The position numbers and the translations under genes were made by a program. 64,000 nt of DNA from Mycobacterium sp. DL99 (GTDB lineage: Bacteria > Actinomycetota > Actinomycetes > Mycobacteriales > Mycobacteriaceae): contig NZ_SJOM01000007.1 in assembly GCF_004762045.1 (NCBI RefSeq), positions 5,135,798 through 5,199,797 of the forward strand, in the 5' to 3' direction. Below the pieces are notes generated by a model, which worked only from the letters and a program-made list of their open reading frames with translations, was not told the origin of the DNA and did no database searches. The number at the start of each line of letters is the position of its first letter. The first letter of the stretch is position 1. Positions 9,390 through 17,722 of this stretch are shown one piece after another.

Positions 9390-9422
9390 GCCCGTCTTGC
9401 GGAATTCTCAACGGAATCTGGT
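9390..9422 (-). promoter_or_regulatory. Three 11-bp direct repeats, SARP-type operator (copy B)
   Basis: Read on the minus strand the segment divides into ACCAGATTCCG, TTGAGAATTCC and GCAAGACGGGC. These align unit for unit with the repeats upstream of the gene starting at 12109. The element overlaps the end of the racemase gene and precedes the DUF6636 gene. SARP regulators bind direct repeats in 11- or 22-bp register, and an EmbR-like SARP is encoded about 3 kb away. The repeats are seen; their binding by that regulator is inferred. Confidence 0.5.
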
Positions 9423-10184
9423 GCGGAGTGAGCATGCGGTGGCGTTCACTTCCACGTCCCAGGCGATCGCCGCACCGCGCCGCATGGCCTCGGAATCGCC
9501 GCTGGTCAGGTAGGTCCTTTGAGCAAGGGCGCCGGCCTGCGCGGCGGGATGGCGTGCGGCGATCGCGGCGGCCAGCCGCTGGACCGGGTCGATCAGCGTG
9601 GCGTCGGGCAAGGCGTCGGCGAACCAGTCGCTGACGGCGGGATAGTGGGTGCACGCCAAGACCACAGCTTGAGCCCGCTGTAGCGGGGCCACGATCCGGC
9701 GCAGGTCGGCGACGAACCCCGGTGAGCCGGTGCTGCCCGCCTCGATGTGCGCCGACAACGGTTGGGCCACCCGGGACAGCACCTCGCGGCCGGGCCGGGC
9801 CAGCCCGCGCCGGTAGCAGCCGCTGGCGATGGTGCGTCGCCCGCCGACGACGCCGACGGGTCCTCGGAGGCGGTCGGGCACAGACGCCAGGCCGTGACCG
9901 ATGATGCCCTCCACCGAAACCGGCGCCTGGCTCAGGCGCGGGGCGACGGTGCTCGCCGCATTGCAGGCCAGCACCACTTCGGTGGCGCCCCGGCGGGCGA
10001 GCTCGGAGACGACGGCGTAGAGCCGGGCAGTCAGGTCCGCGCTGCGCATCCGGCCGTAGGGCGTGGCCCCGGCGTCCGACCAGTACAGCACCGGCAATCC
10101 CGGCACGCGCCGGTCCAGCTCGCGTACCAGCCCGATGCCTCCGATGCCCCAGTCCACGATGCCGAGGCACGCCGTCGGCGTCAT
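9408..10184 (-). CDS. Aspartate/glutamate racemase family protein (MurI-like)
   Basis: 258 aa. Both catalytic cysteine motifs of the cofactor-independent Asp/Glu racemases are present: LACNAAS and LACTHYP. A variant N-terminal motif DWGIGG replaces the MurI DSGxGG, and YWSDAGATPYG corresponds to MurI GDxxxxPYG. Its ATG overlaps the TGA of the upstream three-domain gene (ATGA, 10181–10184), implying translational coupling. An operon partner that oxidises a thiol rather than a cell-wall gene argues for a specialised racemase; the housekeeping MurI is probably elsewhere. Confidence 0.75.
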   Translation of the reverse strand: MTPTACLGIVDWGIGGIGLVRELDRRVPGLPVLYWSDAGATPYGRMRSADLTARLYAVVSELARRGATEVVLACNAASTVAPRLSQAPVSVEGIIGHGLASVPDRLRGPVGVVGGRRTIASGCYRRGLARPGREVLSRVAQPLSAHIEAGSTGSPGFVADLRRIVAPLQRAQAVVLACTHYPAVSDWFADALPDATLIDPVQRLAAAIAARHPAAQAGALAQRTYLTSGDSEAMRRGAAIAWDVEVNATACSLRTRFR

Positions 10185-12109
10185 GGGTAGGTGAGCGGGG
10201 CCGTGAGCCCCTTGTCGAGCGGTCCGGAGTCGAACGCCATCACACGCTGTGACTGTGTCGCGGTCAGCAGCCGCAACTGCGTGCCGGGGAACCGGCTGGC
10301 CAAATACCAGCGGTACTCGTGCTCGGCGCGGATCGGGTTGTGCCGCAGCATCTCCCGCCATGCCGGATGGCTGGTCAACGCGGTCAGGTCGGCAGCGAAC
10401 TGTGGCCGGGCCCGACGGGTACGCACGTGCGCGAGCGCCGACCGGGCCAGCACCGGGAGTTCGCGAACCCGCACCGGATGCTCGACCATGTCGACCACCC
10501 AGAGCCGGCCGCCGGGCGCCAACACCCGGCGGATCTCGGCCATCACCGGATCCCAATCCAGGTACCGGAACGACAGAAAGCAGATCACCACGTCGACGTG
10601 ATCGTCGGGGATATCCAGCTGCGGACCGTCGACCTGGGCGAACCGCAGCCGGGAACGATGCCGGCCACGGTTGCGCGCCTGAGCGAGCATCCCCGAGGAG
10701 ACGTCCACGCCGATGCCGAGGTCGAGTACACCGTCGTCGTCCAATGCGCGCAGCAACGCGCCAGTGCCGCAGCCGATTTCAAGTACCCGAAGCCCCCGGC
10801 CGAGTTCGGCTCGGGCGTGTGCGGCCCGTTCGGACACCCACCGCCACTCGGTGCCGCGCACCCTGATGTCGGCGTAGGCACGGTCGTAGAGCTCGGCCAC
10901 CGGATCGTACGAGCCGACGGAACCGGCGGGGTCGGGCGTGCTGAGCACCGGCGGCTGCGCCGCCGCTCCGAGGTACTTGCGGGCCGCGCCGAGCGGCCCG
11001 TGCGACTTCCGTCCCGGCGCGTCGATCAGATAAAGATCGGTGCGGGACATCGGGCGGCGGCCCGCCCAGGAAAACCGGTCCTTGCGCGCCGACACCGTGG
11101 TGTAGTTGCGGTTTCCGAACGCGGATACACCGAACACGTTCGCGAAGAACGGTGCGAACCAGCGCGCGGTGCGGCAGGCATGAAAGTAGGCGCAGCCCGT
11201 GTTGGTGAAAGGGATTGTCATCGAACGCCATTCGTGCGGTGAGAACTGCTCGGGCCAGTCGGTCGATCCGAACATCGGGCCGTACATTCCGGAGTGGCTG
11301 ATGAGGTGCAACTGATCGATCACGCGGCCGGCCTCGGTCAGTCGGGCGAGCTGCGCGGCGAAGTCGGCCTTGTGGTGCAGGCCGGACACGATGACCTCGG
11401 CATCGGGATGGGCAGCGGCCAGCTCACGCGCCATGGTCACCGCTGCCACCGCGAACTCTGCCGATCCGCCCCGGTAGTGCGTGGTGTGGGCCACCCAGAT
11501 CACCGGCGCAGCAACCGTTTCAGGGGATATCTGATCGAACGGGATACGCGGGTGCTGCTCCTGCGGAATCCAGGCTCCGTAGTTACCGACCAACTCCAAC
11601 ATCTCGGAGCGGTCCAGATCGAACACCCTCATGCTGGTCGCAGGCGGACTGTAGAAATGCAGGGTCAATCCCCCTTCCAAGCCGGCCATATCGTGGATCA
11701 CCTCGCTGGTGATGCTCGCGACCTCGCCGGTGTGGTGCTCGGTGATGCCGGTGACCGTCAATCGTGGACCGTCCCAGTCGAACCGTCTCTCCTCGAACCG
11801 GCCGTGCAGGACGATGACGAAACCGCCTGCCCCGCCGTGGTCGTGGGGTGCGCAGCGTTGCCCTGGTCGCCACCGGGCCAGCATGATCTCGACCTCGTCG
11901 TCGACGCGCAAGATCGTCCGGGAGTACGGCTCACCATCGTTGGGGTCGGCCGCCATCGCGGCCAGCGCCGGGCGCATACGGGCGGTCCGGGTCAGCAGTT
12001 CCGGCCCGGGGACCTCGCCCCTGACCGCGACGCAAGCCAAGTCGTCGAGCAGCGAACCCAGTCCGGCAGTGTCGTCGTACCGGACAGGGAGGTGCGAAAT
12101 GGTGGTCAT
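10181..12109 (-). CDS. Three-domain protein: thiol dioxygenase cupin – His/Cys domain – SAM methyltransferase
   Basis: 642 aa. Residues about 1–165 resemble cysteine dioxygenase, with iron ligands His89 and His91 (APHDHGG) and His139 (EVIHDM), followed by LHFYSPP. Residues about 200–385 form a domain I do not recognise. It has conserved-looking SHSGMYG (His272) and CAYFHACRT (Cys306, Cys312), an order reminiscent of caspase/CHAT-fold His–Cys dyads. Residues about 400–620 are a class I SAM methyltransferase (VLEIGCGTG at 442–450, GVDVS near 468, then IRRVLAPGGRLWVVD). The gene overlaps the racemase start by 4 bp and diverges from the embR-like gene. The combined activity is unknown; the domain calls at the two ends are firm and the middle is tentative. 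Confidence 0.75.
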   Translation of the reverse strand: MTTISHLPVRYDDTAGLGSLLDDLACVAVRGEVPGPELLTRTARMRPALAAMAADPNDGEPYSRTILRVDDEVEIMLARWRPGQRCAPHDHGGAGGFVIVLHGRFEERRFDWDGPRLTVTGITEHHTGEVASITSEVIHDMAGLEGGLTLHFYSPPATSMRVFDLDRSEMLELVGNYGAWIPQEQHPRIPFDQISPETVAAPVIWVAHTTHYRGGSAEFAVAAVTMARELAAAHPDAEVIVSGLHHKADFAAQLARLTEAGRVIDQLHLISHSGMYGPMFGSTDWPEQFSPHEWRSMTIPFTNTGCAYFHACRTARWFAPFFANVFGVSAFGNRNYTTVSARKDRFSWAGRRPMSRTDLYLIDAPGRKSHGPLGAARKYLGAAAQPPVLSTPDPAGSVGSYDPVAELYDRAYADIRVRGTEWRWVSERAAHARAELGRGLRVLEIGCGTGALLRALDDDGVLDLGIGVDVSSGMLAQARNRGRHRSRLRFAQVDGPQLDIPDDHVDVVICFLSFRYLDWDPVMAEIRRVLAPGGRLWVVDMVEHPVRVRELPVLARSALAHVRTRRARPQFAADLTALTSHPAWREMLRHNPIRAEHEYRWYLASRFPGTQLRLLTATQSQRVMAFDSGPLDKGLTAPLTYP

Positions 12110-12125
12110 GCCGGAACGATGACGC

Positions 12126-12158
12126 CGACACCTTGCAGGATTCTCAACGGATCCTTGC
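12126..12158 (-). promoter_or_regulatory. Three 11-bp direct repeats, SARP-type operator (copy A)
   Basis: On the minus strand: GCAAGGATCCG, TTGAGAATCCT, GCAAGGTGTCG. Units 1 and 3 share GCAAGG exactly 22 bp apart, and the middle unit keeps the register. It ends 16 bp before the ATG of the three-domain gene and lies in the divergent gap with the embR-like gene. The close spacing would suit a leaderless or short-leader mRNA with the repeats overlapping the −35 region, as at SARP promoters. Confidence 0.55.
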
Positions 12159-12220
12159 GGTAACGCCGCGTGGCGTCACAATGGGATGCGGACCGCGCCG
12201 AACACCGGGAAGGGCTTGTG

Positions 12221-13354
12221 ATGAGCAGTACTCGTCTCGGGTTCGGTCTGCTGGGTCCGCTACAGGTCACCGTGAACGACGCGCCTGTCGCTCTGGGCAC
12301 GCCCAAACAGCGTGCGGTGTTGGCATTCCTGCTGATCAACCGTAACCGGGCGATCAGCACTGAATCGCTGATCGACGCTGTCTGGGACGGCGAGCCGGTG
12401 CCAGCGGCCCGAGCCACCATCCACACGCACGTCTCCAACTTGCGTCGCATGCTCGGCAGTGGTGAGCCGGAGACACCCGCAGCGCTGGTCAAAGCGGCTC
12501 CCGGTTATCGGCTCAACGTGGCTGCCGGCAGTTGCGATCTGGACCGGTTCATCGCCGAGAAGAGTGCCGGGATCAACGCTGCCGCAGCCGGGCGGTTCGA
12601 CGCAGCTGGCACGCACCTGGCCGCAGCGCTGGCCCAATGGCGCGGAGACGTCCTCGAGGATCTGCGCGGATTCCGATTCGCCGATACCTTCGCCGCGGCC
12701 TTGACCGAGGACCACGTGCTGGTACACACCAGCCGTGCTGAGGCCGAGATCGCCTGCGGGCGCGCCGCGACCATCATCGCCGACCTGGAAGACCTCGCCA
12801 CCAAGCACCCGTACCGCGAACCCGTGTGGGCTCAACTGATCACCGCCTACTACCTCGCGGAGCGGCAGTCCGATGCGCTCCAGGCCTACCGGCGCGTCAA
12901 ATCGGTACTGGCCGAAGACCTCGGCATCGACCCCGGCCCCACCCTCAGTGCGCTGCATGCGCGGATCCTGCGTCAGGAGCGCCTCGATATCCGGCAGGTC
13001 GCCATGGCCACCGCGGCGCGCACCGTGAGCGCCGGACGCACCGCGACCAGCCGAGGTTCGACGGCCGCCGCGCTGCGTGATGCCGACGGACGCCGATACC
13101 CGTTGAAGCCGAACGTCACCCGGATCGGCCGGTTACCCGACAACGACATCGTGCTCGATGACGCCGAGATCAGCCGCCACCATGCCGTGATCATCGACAC
13201 CGGAAGCAGTTTCGTCATCACCGATTTGCAGTCGGCGAACGGTGTGCAGGTGCGGCAGGAACGCATCCGCCCGAGCGCCACCGTCGGCGACGGCGACCAC
13301 ATCCGCATCTGCAGCCGCGAGTTCACCTTCGAACTTCAAAGCGCTGCACCGTGA
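12221..13354 (+). CDS. embR: EmbR-like SARP regulator with C-terminal FHA domain
   Basis: 377 aa from the ATG at 12221 (MSSTRLGFGLLGPLQVTV). Residues 1–100 are the OmpR-like winged helix (GTPKQRAVLAFLLINRNR), residues about 100–255 the bacterial transcriptional activation domain (WAQLITAYYLAERQSDALQAYRRVK), and residues about 285–370 an FHA domain (RIGRLPDNDIVLDD, SRHHAVI, SANGV). This is the EmbR architecture and the sequence is close to EmbR throughout. In M. tuberculosis PknH phosphorylates EmbR, whose FHA domain binds phosphothreonine. A PknH-like kinase is three genes away here. The gene overlaps the next one by GTGA. It may be an EmbR paralogue rather than the emb operon regulator itself. 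Confidence 0.85.
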   Translation: MSSTRLGFGLLGPLQVTVNDAPVALGTPKQRAVLAFLLINRNRAISTESLIDAVWDGEPVPAARATIHTHVSNLRRMLGSGEPETPAALVKAAPGYRLNVAAGSCDLDRFIAEKSAGINAAAAGRFDAAGTHLAAALAQWRGDVLEDLRGFRFADTFAAALTEDHVLVHTSRAEAEIACGRAATIIADLEDLATKHPYREPVWAQLITAYYLAERQSDALQAYRRVKSVLAEDLGIDPGPTLSALHARILRQERLDIRQVAMATAARTVSAGRTATSRGSTAAALRDADGRRYPLKPNVTRIGRLPDNDIVLDDAEISRHHAVIIDTGSSFVITDLQSANGVQVRQERIRPSATVGDGDHIRICSREFTFELQSAAP

Positions 13355-14208
13355 CATCGATTCGCAGCGGACGGCTGTGGGCCGCGATCGCGATCTTCGC
13401 GACGATCGCGCTCGCCGCGGGGGTATTCATCGGGACTCAACTCGGTTCCCGCGGGGCCGCACCGGAGCGTTCTTCTGCTGCCACGTCACTGGCCGCGGAG
13501 TTCTCCCGGCTGGAGCCCCAGTTACATGCCGTGGCGGGCATCGCGCTCAGCGGGGTCGGACCCGGACAGGAGCCGATGACCTTGGGCGAGTGGCAAAGCG
13601 GCCCCGCCTGGTCGACGATCAAGGTGCCGTTGATCATCGCCGCGTTGCGCGAGGAGGAGCCTCCGCGGGTCACCGAGGCGATGACCGCCGCTATCACCGA
13701 ATCTGACAATGCCGCAGCGGAATCGATCTGGGAGAGCCTGGGCTCGCCGGCCGATGCCGCAACGAAGGTCGAAAACGTGCTGCGGCAGGCCGGTGATCCG
13801 ACGATCGTCCAATCTCAACCGGTGCGCCCGGAGTTCAGCGCCTCGGGGCAGACCGACTGGCCGCTCACGGATCAGGTGAAATTCACCTCGGTTGCCGTGT
13901 GCGACAACGAGAACGGCCCGGTATTCGACCTCATGGGACGGGTCGAACCCGATCAGCGATGGGGCATCGGGACGATTGCGGACAGCCGGCTCAAAGGCGG
14001 CTGGGGACCGTCACCGACGGGTGGTTATCTGGTCCGCCAGATCGGTGTGCTGACCACCCCGACGGGAATGGTGGCCGTGGCGTTGGCGGCGCTGCCGGAT
14101 TCGGGGAAGTTCGAGGACGGTACCGCCGCGCTTACGCGGATGGCCACTTGGCTGCGTGAACGTCTGAGCGCCCTGCCGACGGGACACTGCCCGGCTCACC
14201 AGAGATAG
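13351..14208 (+). CDS. Membrane-anchored serine hydrolase, class A beta-lactamase-like fold
   Basis: 285 aa with a GTG start inside the embR stop (GTGA). An N-terminal membrane segment or signal anchor (RLWAAIAIFATIALAAGVFIG) is followed by the SxxK motif in WSTIKVPL and an SDN motif in ITESDNAAAESIW, the first two catalytic motifs of penicillin-recognising serine hydrolases. A KTG motif is not evident; GGWGPSPTGGY may occupy that place. It probably acts outside the membrane on peptidoglycan or a peptide. Coupling to the EmbR-like regulator suggests a role in cell-wall sensing. The 3' end overlaps the convergent kinase gene by 13 bp. Confidence 0.72.
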   Translation: MTSIRSGRLWAAIAIFATIALAAGVFIGTQLGSRGAAPERSSAATSLAAEFSRLEPQLHAVAGIALSGVGPGQEPMTLGEWQSGPAWSTIKVPLIIAALREEEPPRVTEAMTAAITESDNAAAESIWESLGSPADAATKVENVLRQAGDPTIVQSQPVRPEFSASGQTDWPLTDQVKFTSVAVCDNENGPVFDLMGRVEPDQRWGIGTIADSRLKGGWGPSPTGGYLVRQIGVLTTPTGMVAVALAALPDSGKFEDGTAALTRMATWLRERLSALPTGHCPAHQR

Positions 14209-15620
14209 ACGCGGGCGTTCTTGCCGCCCGTGCAGGTGATCCAGCTGTCGCCCGGAGACTGCTGGCAGTGCATCAGGAAATTGGAGCCGTCGCACAGTGC
14301 ACCGGGCACCCTGCCGCAGTCCACAGCGCCGGGGGCTGAGACCGCGCGCGGCAGCGGGCTCGCGTTGCCATATTCGGCCCAATACGACGTCAGCACGCTG
14401 TTGGTGAAAAGGCATGAAGTTTCGGGTGTTCCGCGTCCGGCGCGGCTGCCGAACCCGCTGGCCGTGGTCGCTGCGAAACCGTCGTCGCACGACTGGTGCA
14501 GGCTGCTCTGATCGGGACCGGTGACCAGCGGCGGCAGTGGACCTCCGACCTGCCCCGGATCCCCGCCGGCCGCGGAGGGTGGTGTGCCCGCAGACTGGCC
14601 GGCATTGGTGGCAAGCATGCCGATCACGACGCCGAGGCCGCCGAGGATCAGCGCGGCCGCCACTGCGATGACGGTCGGCAGCACCCAGTTCCGGCCACGC
14701 GGTTCAGAATGTGCGGGCTCCGCCGGTTGGTCCGGCTGTGGATTCACCGTGGGGGCGGCAAGCGTCGGCGCCTGGTGCGGCAAGGTCGTCGGCGCCGAGC
14801 CGGCCTGCAGCGCACGTTGGGCCGCACGGCCTAATGCGCCAGCGGACCCGTACCGGTCGTCGGGGTCCTTGGCCATGCCCCGTGCCACCACATCGTCAAG
14901 CGTGGAGGGCACCGCGGGGTTCGTGACGCTGGGCCGCGGAGGTGGTGCGGAAACATGCGCTGCGAGCAGATTCTCCAGGTTGTCACCGACGAACGGGGGG
15001 TGACCGGTCAACGCCTCGTACAGCACGCAGGCCAGCGAGTAGGAGTCGACGGCCGGTGTCACCGTCTGGCCCGTGAATCGTTCGGGCGCCATGTAATTCA
15101 TGGTGCCGATGCGGGATCCCTCGGTGGTCAACCGGCTGTCGCCCTGACTCTCGGCGATGCCGAAGTCGACGAGGTAGGCGAAATCAGCCGGGGTGACGAT
15201 GATGTTCTGCGGCTTGATGTCGCGGTGGATCAATCCGGCGGCATGGGCCGCGTCCAGGGCCGCCGCGATCTGGGTGATGATGGCCACCGCGCGCGCCGGT
15301 GCCAGCGGACTGTCGGATATCAGGTCCGATAGCGTCGCACCCTGCACCAAGCGCATGTCGATGTAGAGGCTGCCGTCGATCTCGCCCCAGTCGTGGATAG
15401 GGATGACGTGCGGTTCCTGCAAGACCGCCGCCGCGTGCGATTCCCGCTGGAACCGGGTACGAAATATGGCGTCGTTGGAGTACTGATCGGCGAGGATCTT
15501 CAAGGCCACGGTCCGGTTCTTGTCCGCGTCGAAGGCCTCGTACACCTCCCCCATCCCGCCTCTACCCAGCAGGCGCGTGATCGAGTACTTGCCGAACGTC
15601 GTACCGACGCGCGAGTCCAC
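14196..15620 (-). CDS. PknH-like transmembrane Ser/Thr protein kinase
   Basis: 474 aa from a GTG at 15620, chosen because AGGGGAG lies 7 bp upstream and the N-terminus VDSRVGTTFGKYSITRLLG matches mycobacterial Pkn starts. The kinase domain (about 10–270) has GRGGMGEVYEA, VALKIL, HRDIKPQNI, DFG and APE. A Pro/Ala linker, one membrane helix (about 311–337) and an extracellular domain of about 135 aa with six cysteines (ending TGGKNARVYLW) follow. The ectodomain differs in sequence from the usual PknH sensor domain as I recall it. Likely partner: the EmbR-like FHA protein encoded alongside. The ligand is unknown. Confidence 0.85.
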   Translation of the reverse strand: MDSRVGTTFGKYSITRLLGRGGMGEVYEAFDADKNRTVALKILADQYSNDAIFRTRFQRESHAAAVLQEPHVIPIHDWGEIDGSLYIDMRLVQGATLSDLISDSPLAPARAVAIITQIAAALDAAHAAGLIHRDIKPQNIIVTPADFAYLVDFGIAESQGDSRLTTEGSRIGTMNYMAPERFTGQTVTPAVDSYSLACVLYEALTGHPPFVGDNLENLLAAHVSAPPPRPSVTNPAVPSTLDDVVARGMAKDPDDRYGSAGALGRAAQRALQAGSAPTTLPHQAPTLAAPTVNPQPDQPAEPAHSEPRGRNWVLPTVIAVAAALILGGLGVVIGMLATNAGQSAGTPPSAAGGDPGQVGGPLPPLVTGPDQSSLHQSCDDGFAATTASGFGSRAGRGTPETSCLFTNSVLTSYWAEYGNASPLPRAVSAPGAVDCGRVPGALCDGSNFLMHCQQSPGDSWITCTGGKNARVYLW

Positions 15621-15706
15621 TTCCAATCTCCCCTGATCGTTCGCTATAGACGCAGTATCGCCTGCACGGCCACGCGATGCAGATGATTGCCGACCTTGCG
15701 GCCCGG

Positions 15707-16165
15707 TCAGGGGCTCCCGATCGCCGGCACGGTGTCGGGTCCGCCTTTCGGCTGTTGGTACCCGGGGCAGGCTATCTCGATCTTGACCTGGCGCCACCCG
15801 CGCCCTTCCTCGGCAGGCATCCGTCCGCTGATCGTGTAGACGTCGTCGACCTTGATGGCCGTCATTTCCTGCGAGTCCTTGGTGAATCCGCTGCCTTCGG
15901 GGATATGGAAACCCGCTGCGGTGACGACCAGGCGGTGTGTCGTCGCCAGCATCACCCGGACGCTGCGTCGGTGATTCGTCGCCGACGGCGAGGCATAGAT
16001 CAGCAGGTTGCCGTCGGGGAACCTGGTGCAGGTGACCTGCGCGGCCAGGGTGTGGACATCACCGTCGATCACGATCTTCACCTCGGACAGGCCGACCCCC
16101 GACGTGCATCCCGCCAAGAGGACGATCGCAGCCGTCGGCGCCGCGATACCGACCCGGGCACGCAT
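15707..16165 (-). CDS. LpqH/19-kDa-antigen family lipoprotein
   Basis: 152 aa with a lipobox LLAGC near residue 19. The mature part follows the LpqH family pattern: VKIVIDGDVHTLAAQVTCT, a GNLLIYAS-type strand, KVDDVYTISGRM, and a C-terminal VKIEIACPG cysteine strand. It is predicted to be a surface lipoprotein with one disulfide. It lies 86 bp upstream of the PknH-like kinase on the same strand, so the two may share a transcript. Family members are immunomodulatory in pathogens, but their biochemical role is not settled. Confidence 0.75.
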   Translation of the reverse strand: MRARVGIAAPTAAIVLLAGCTSGVGLSEVKIVIDGDVHTLAAQVTCTRFPDGNLLIYASPSATNHRRSVRVMLATTHRLVVTAAGFHIPEGSGFTKDSQEMTAIKVDDVYTISGRMPAEEGRGWRQVKIEIACPGYQQPKGGPDTVPAIGSP

Positions 16166-16332
16166 CTGTGCAGTATGAACCGGTGGTAGTGCCGGAGCGA
16201 CCGGAACTCCGGACAGGCGAAATTAGGTAGCTGACTACGCTACGCAGCCTTCGTGCCCGGCAGGACACTTGACCGGTCAGCGACACTGGTGGCGGTGTGG
16301 GTCGGTGGTTTTCGACGACGAGTGAGGCGCAC

Positions 16333-16923
16333 ATGAAGATCGGCAACGCGATGATCAGAGTGATCTGCGTGGTCGGCGTGGTGGTGGTCGGCTCGTTCGA
16401 GCCGGCGATAGGTGATGCCGATCCGTCACCTACGCCGGGCGTGGGCACGGTCACGCTGCAGGAGCTGATGTCCGCACCGGTGCCCGCGCTGTGCGAGCAC
16501 GAACCAGGCAACCTGGTGAACGGTCAACTCCCGCCGCAGGATTCGCACCCCGGTTCGGTGAGGATCGCCCAGAGAAACGATGAGCCGGACCGGAGCTACA
16601 AGGTCGCGTTCGGCAACCTCACGGGCGGCTCCAACACCGATGCCGCGATGGTGACCGACTGCAGCGCCGGTGGGGTGCCCTGGCCAGAGACCGTGCAGCT
16701 CTACGCGGCCGGGCCGACGCTGTTGGGTGGAGTGAACCTGGGCGACATCACCCGCAGCCGCGAGGTCGTGACCGACCTGTCGATCAGTGATGGTGTCGCG
16801 CACGTGAACTGGCTGGCCAACGGCCCCGGTGATGGCGAGTGCTGTCCCACCATCAAGATGGCCGCCGACTTGAGGTGGGACGGCTCCACCGTGAGCGCTG
16901 AGAACGTTCGCAGGCTCAACTGA
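16333..16923 (+). CDS. Secreted protein of unknown function
   Basis: 196 aa from the ATG at 16333 (MKIGNAMIRVICVVGVVVVG), with a signal peptide ending near IGDAD. The mature protein has four cysteines including a CC pair (GDGECCPTIKM) and no family I recognise. I chose this ATG over the one at 16297, which would bury the signal peptide behind a polar extension. It converges on the cutinase gene with 16 bp between the stops. Confidence 0.6.
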   Translation: MKIGNAMIRVICVVGVVVVGSFEPAIGDADPSPTPGVGTVTLQELMSAPVPALCEHEPGNLVNGQLPPQDSHPGSVRIAQRNDEPDRSYKVAFGNLTGGSNTDAAMVTDCSAGGVPWPETVQLYAAGPTLLGGVNLGDITRSREVVTDLSISDGVAHVNWLANGPGDGECCPTIKMAADLRWDGSTVSAENVRRLN

Positions 16924-16939
16924 CTTTCGCGCGTCCCCG

Positions 16940-17572
16940 TTAGAGCTTGCTCGCCGCGAAATCGGCTGCCTGAGCGACCTTTCCGGACTGCACATAGGAC
17001 ACGTGGGCACCCATGTCCCAGCCGCCTTCCCAGCAGATCGGGTCGGCCTCATTGCACTGGTCGATCGAGTTCGCGGCGTACTGGGGCGCCAGCGTCGGAA
17101 GTGGCATCCCGGCGGCCAGGAGGCCGGAGAAACCCGTGCGGGGCGTACCGAACAGTGCGGTCGCCGCCACGTGATCGGCGGTCTGGGGAGACGCCGCGCT
17201 GGTGGCCTGTTCGATGACAGCCGCGCCCTGCGAATAGCCGCCCAGCACCATCTTCGTGTTCGGGCAACTGGCCGCGATGGACTCGATCAGGGACCGCGCA
17301 GCGTCGGTGCCGGCCGGGGTGCTGTTGTGGAAGTCGTTGTTGGCCGGGTAATCCACCGCGGTTCCGTCGACGGTGCGCGGTGCCACCCGGGCCCGCAGAT
17401 CATCGACGAACGGACGGCCGACACTGCCCAGGCCAGGCGGTTCATTGGTGCCGCGGGCGAACACCACCTCGACATCGGGGCACGGCGCAGCAGTGGCCGG
17501 CGCAGGCGTGACCGTCGGGACAACTGCGGCGAATGCGGCCAAGGCCAGGATCAAAGCAGGCTTGCTGGTCAT
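16940..17572 (-). CDS. Cutinase family esterase, secreted
   Basis: 210 aa with a signal peptide (MTSKPALILALAAFAAVVPT ending near ATAAP). The cutinase fold is recognised from VFARGTNEPPGLGSVG and the nucleophile GGYSQGA, with a C-terminal Asp–His pair in NEADPICWEGG and GAHVSY. Cysteines are placed for the two family disulfides. Mycobacterial cutinase-like proteins act as exported esterases, phospholipases or thioesterases. The ATG at 17572 was chosen because upstream in-frame codons would bury the signal peptide. Confidence 0.88.
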   Translation of the reverse strand: MTSKPALILALAAFAAVVPTVTPAPATAAPCPDVEVVFARGTNEPPGLGSVGRPFVDDLRARVAPRTVDGTAVDYPANNDFHNSTPAGTDAARSLIESIAASCPNTKMVLGGYSQGAAVIEQATSAASPQTADHVAATALFGTPRTGFSGLLAAGMPLPTLAPQYAANSIDQCNEADPICWEGGWDMGAHVSYVQSGKVAQAADFAASKL

Positions 17573-17722
17573 ACCGATCGATCGTAGGACCGCACCGGCC
17601 GTTCCCCCGATCGGTGGACCCACGATTCGGGCGATTCATGGCCTGACCAGCGGACAGACGCGGCAGCCCTCCAGCCGGGATGGTGATTTCAACACATCAA
17701 CACCCACCGAGGGGGACACCAC

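Noticed and set aside
9412..10556. Long N-terminal extension of the racemase frame up to 10556
   Set aside because: It overlaps the methyltransferase domain of the upstream gene; the ATGA overlap at 10181–10184 gives the natural start.
15621..15797. ATG at 15797 as kinase start
   Set aside because: Adds 59 Arg-rich residues; GTG 15620 has a Shine-Dalgarno sequence and begins with the usual Pkn N-terminus.
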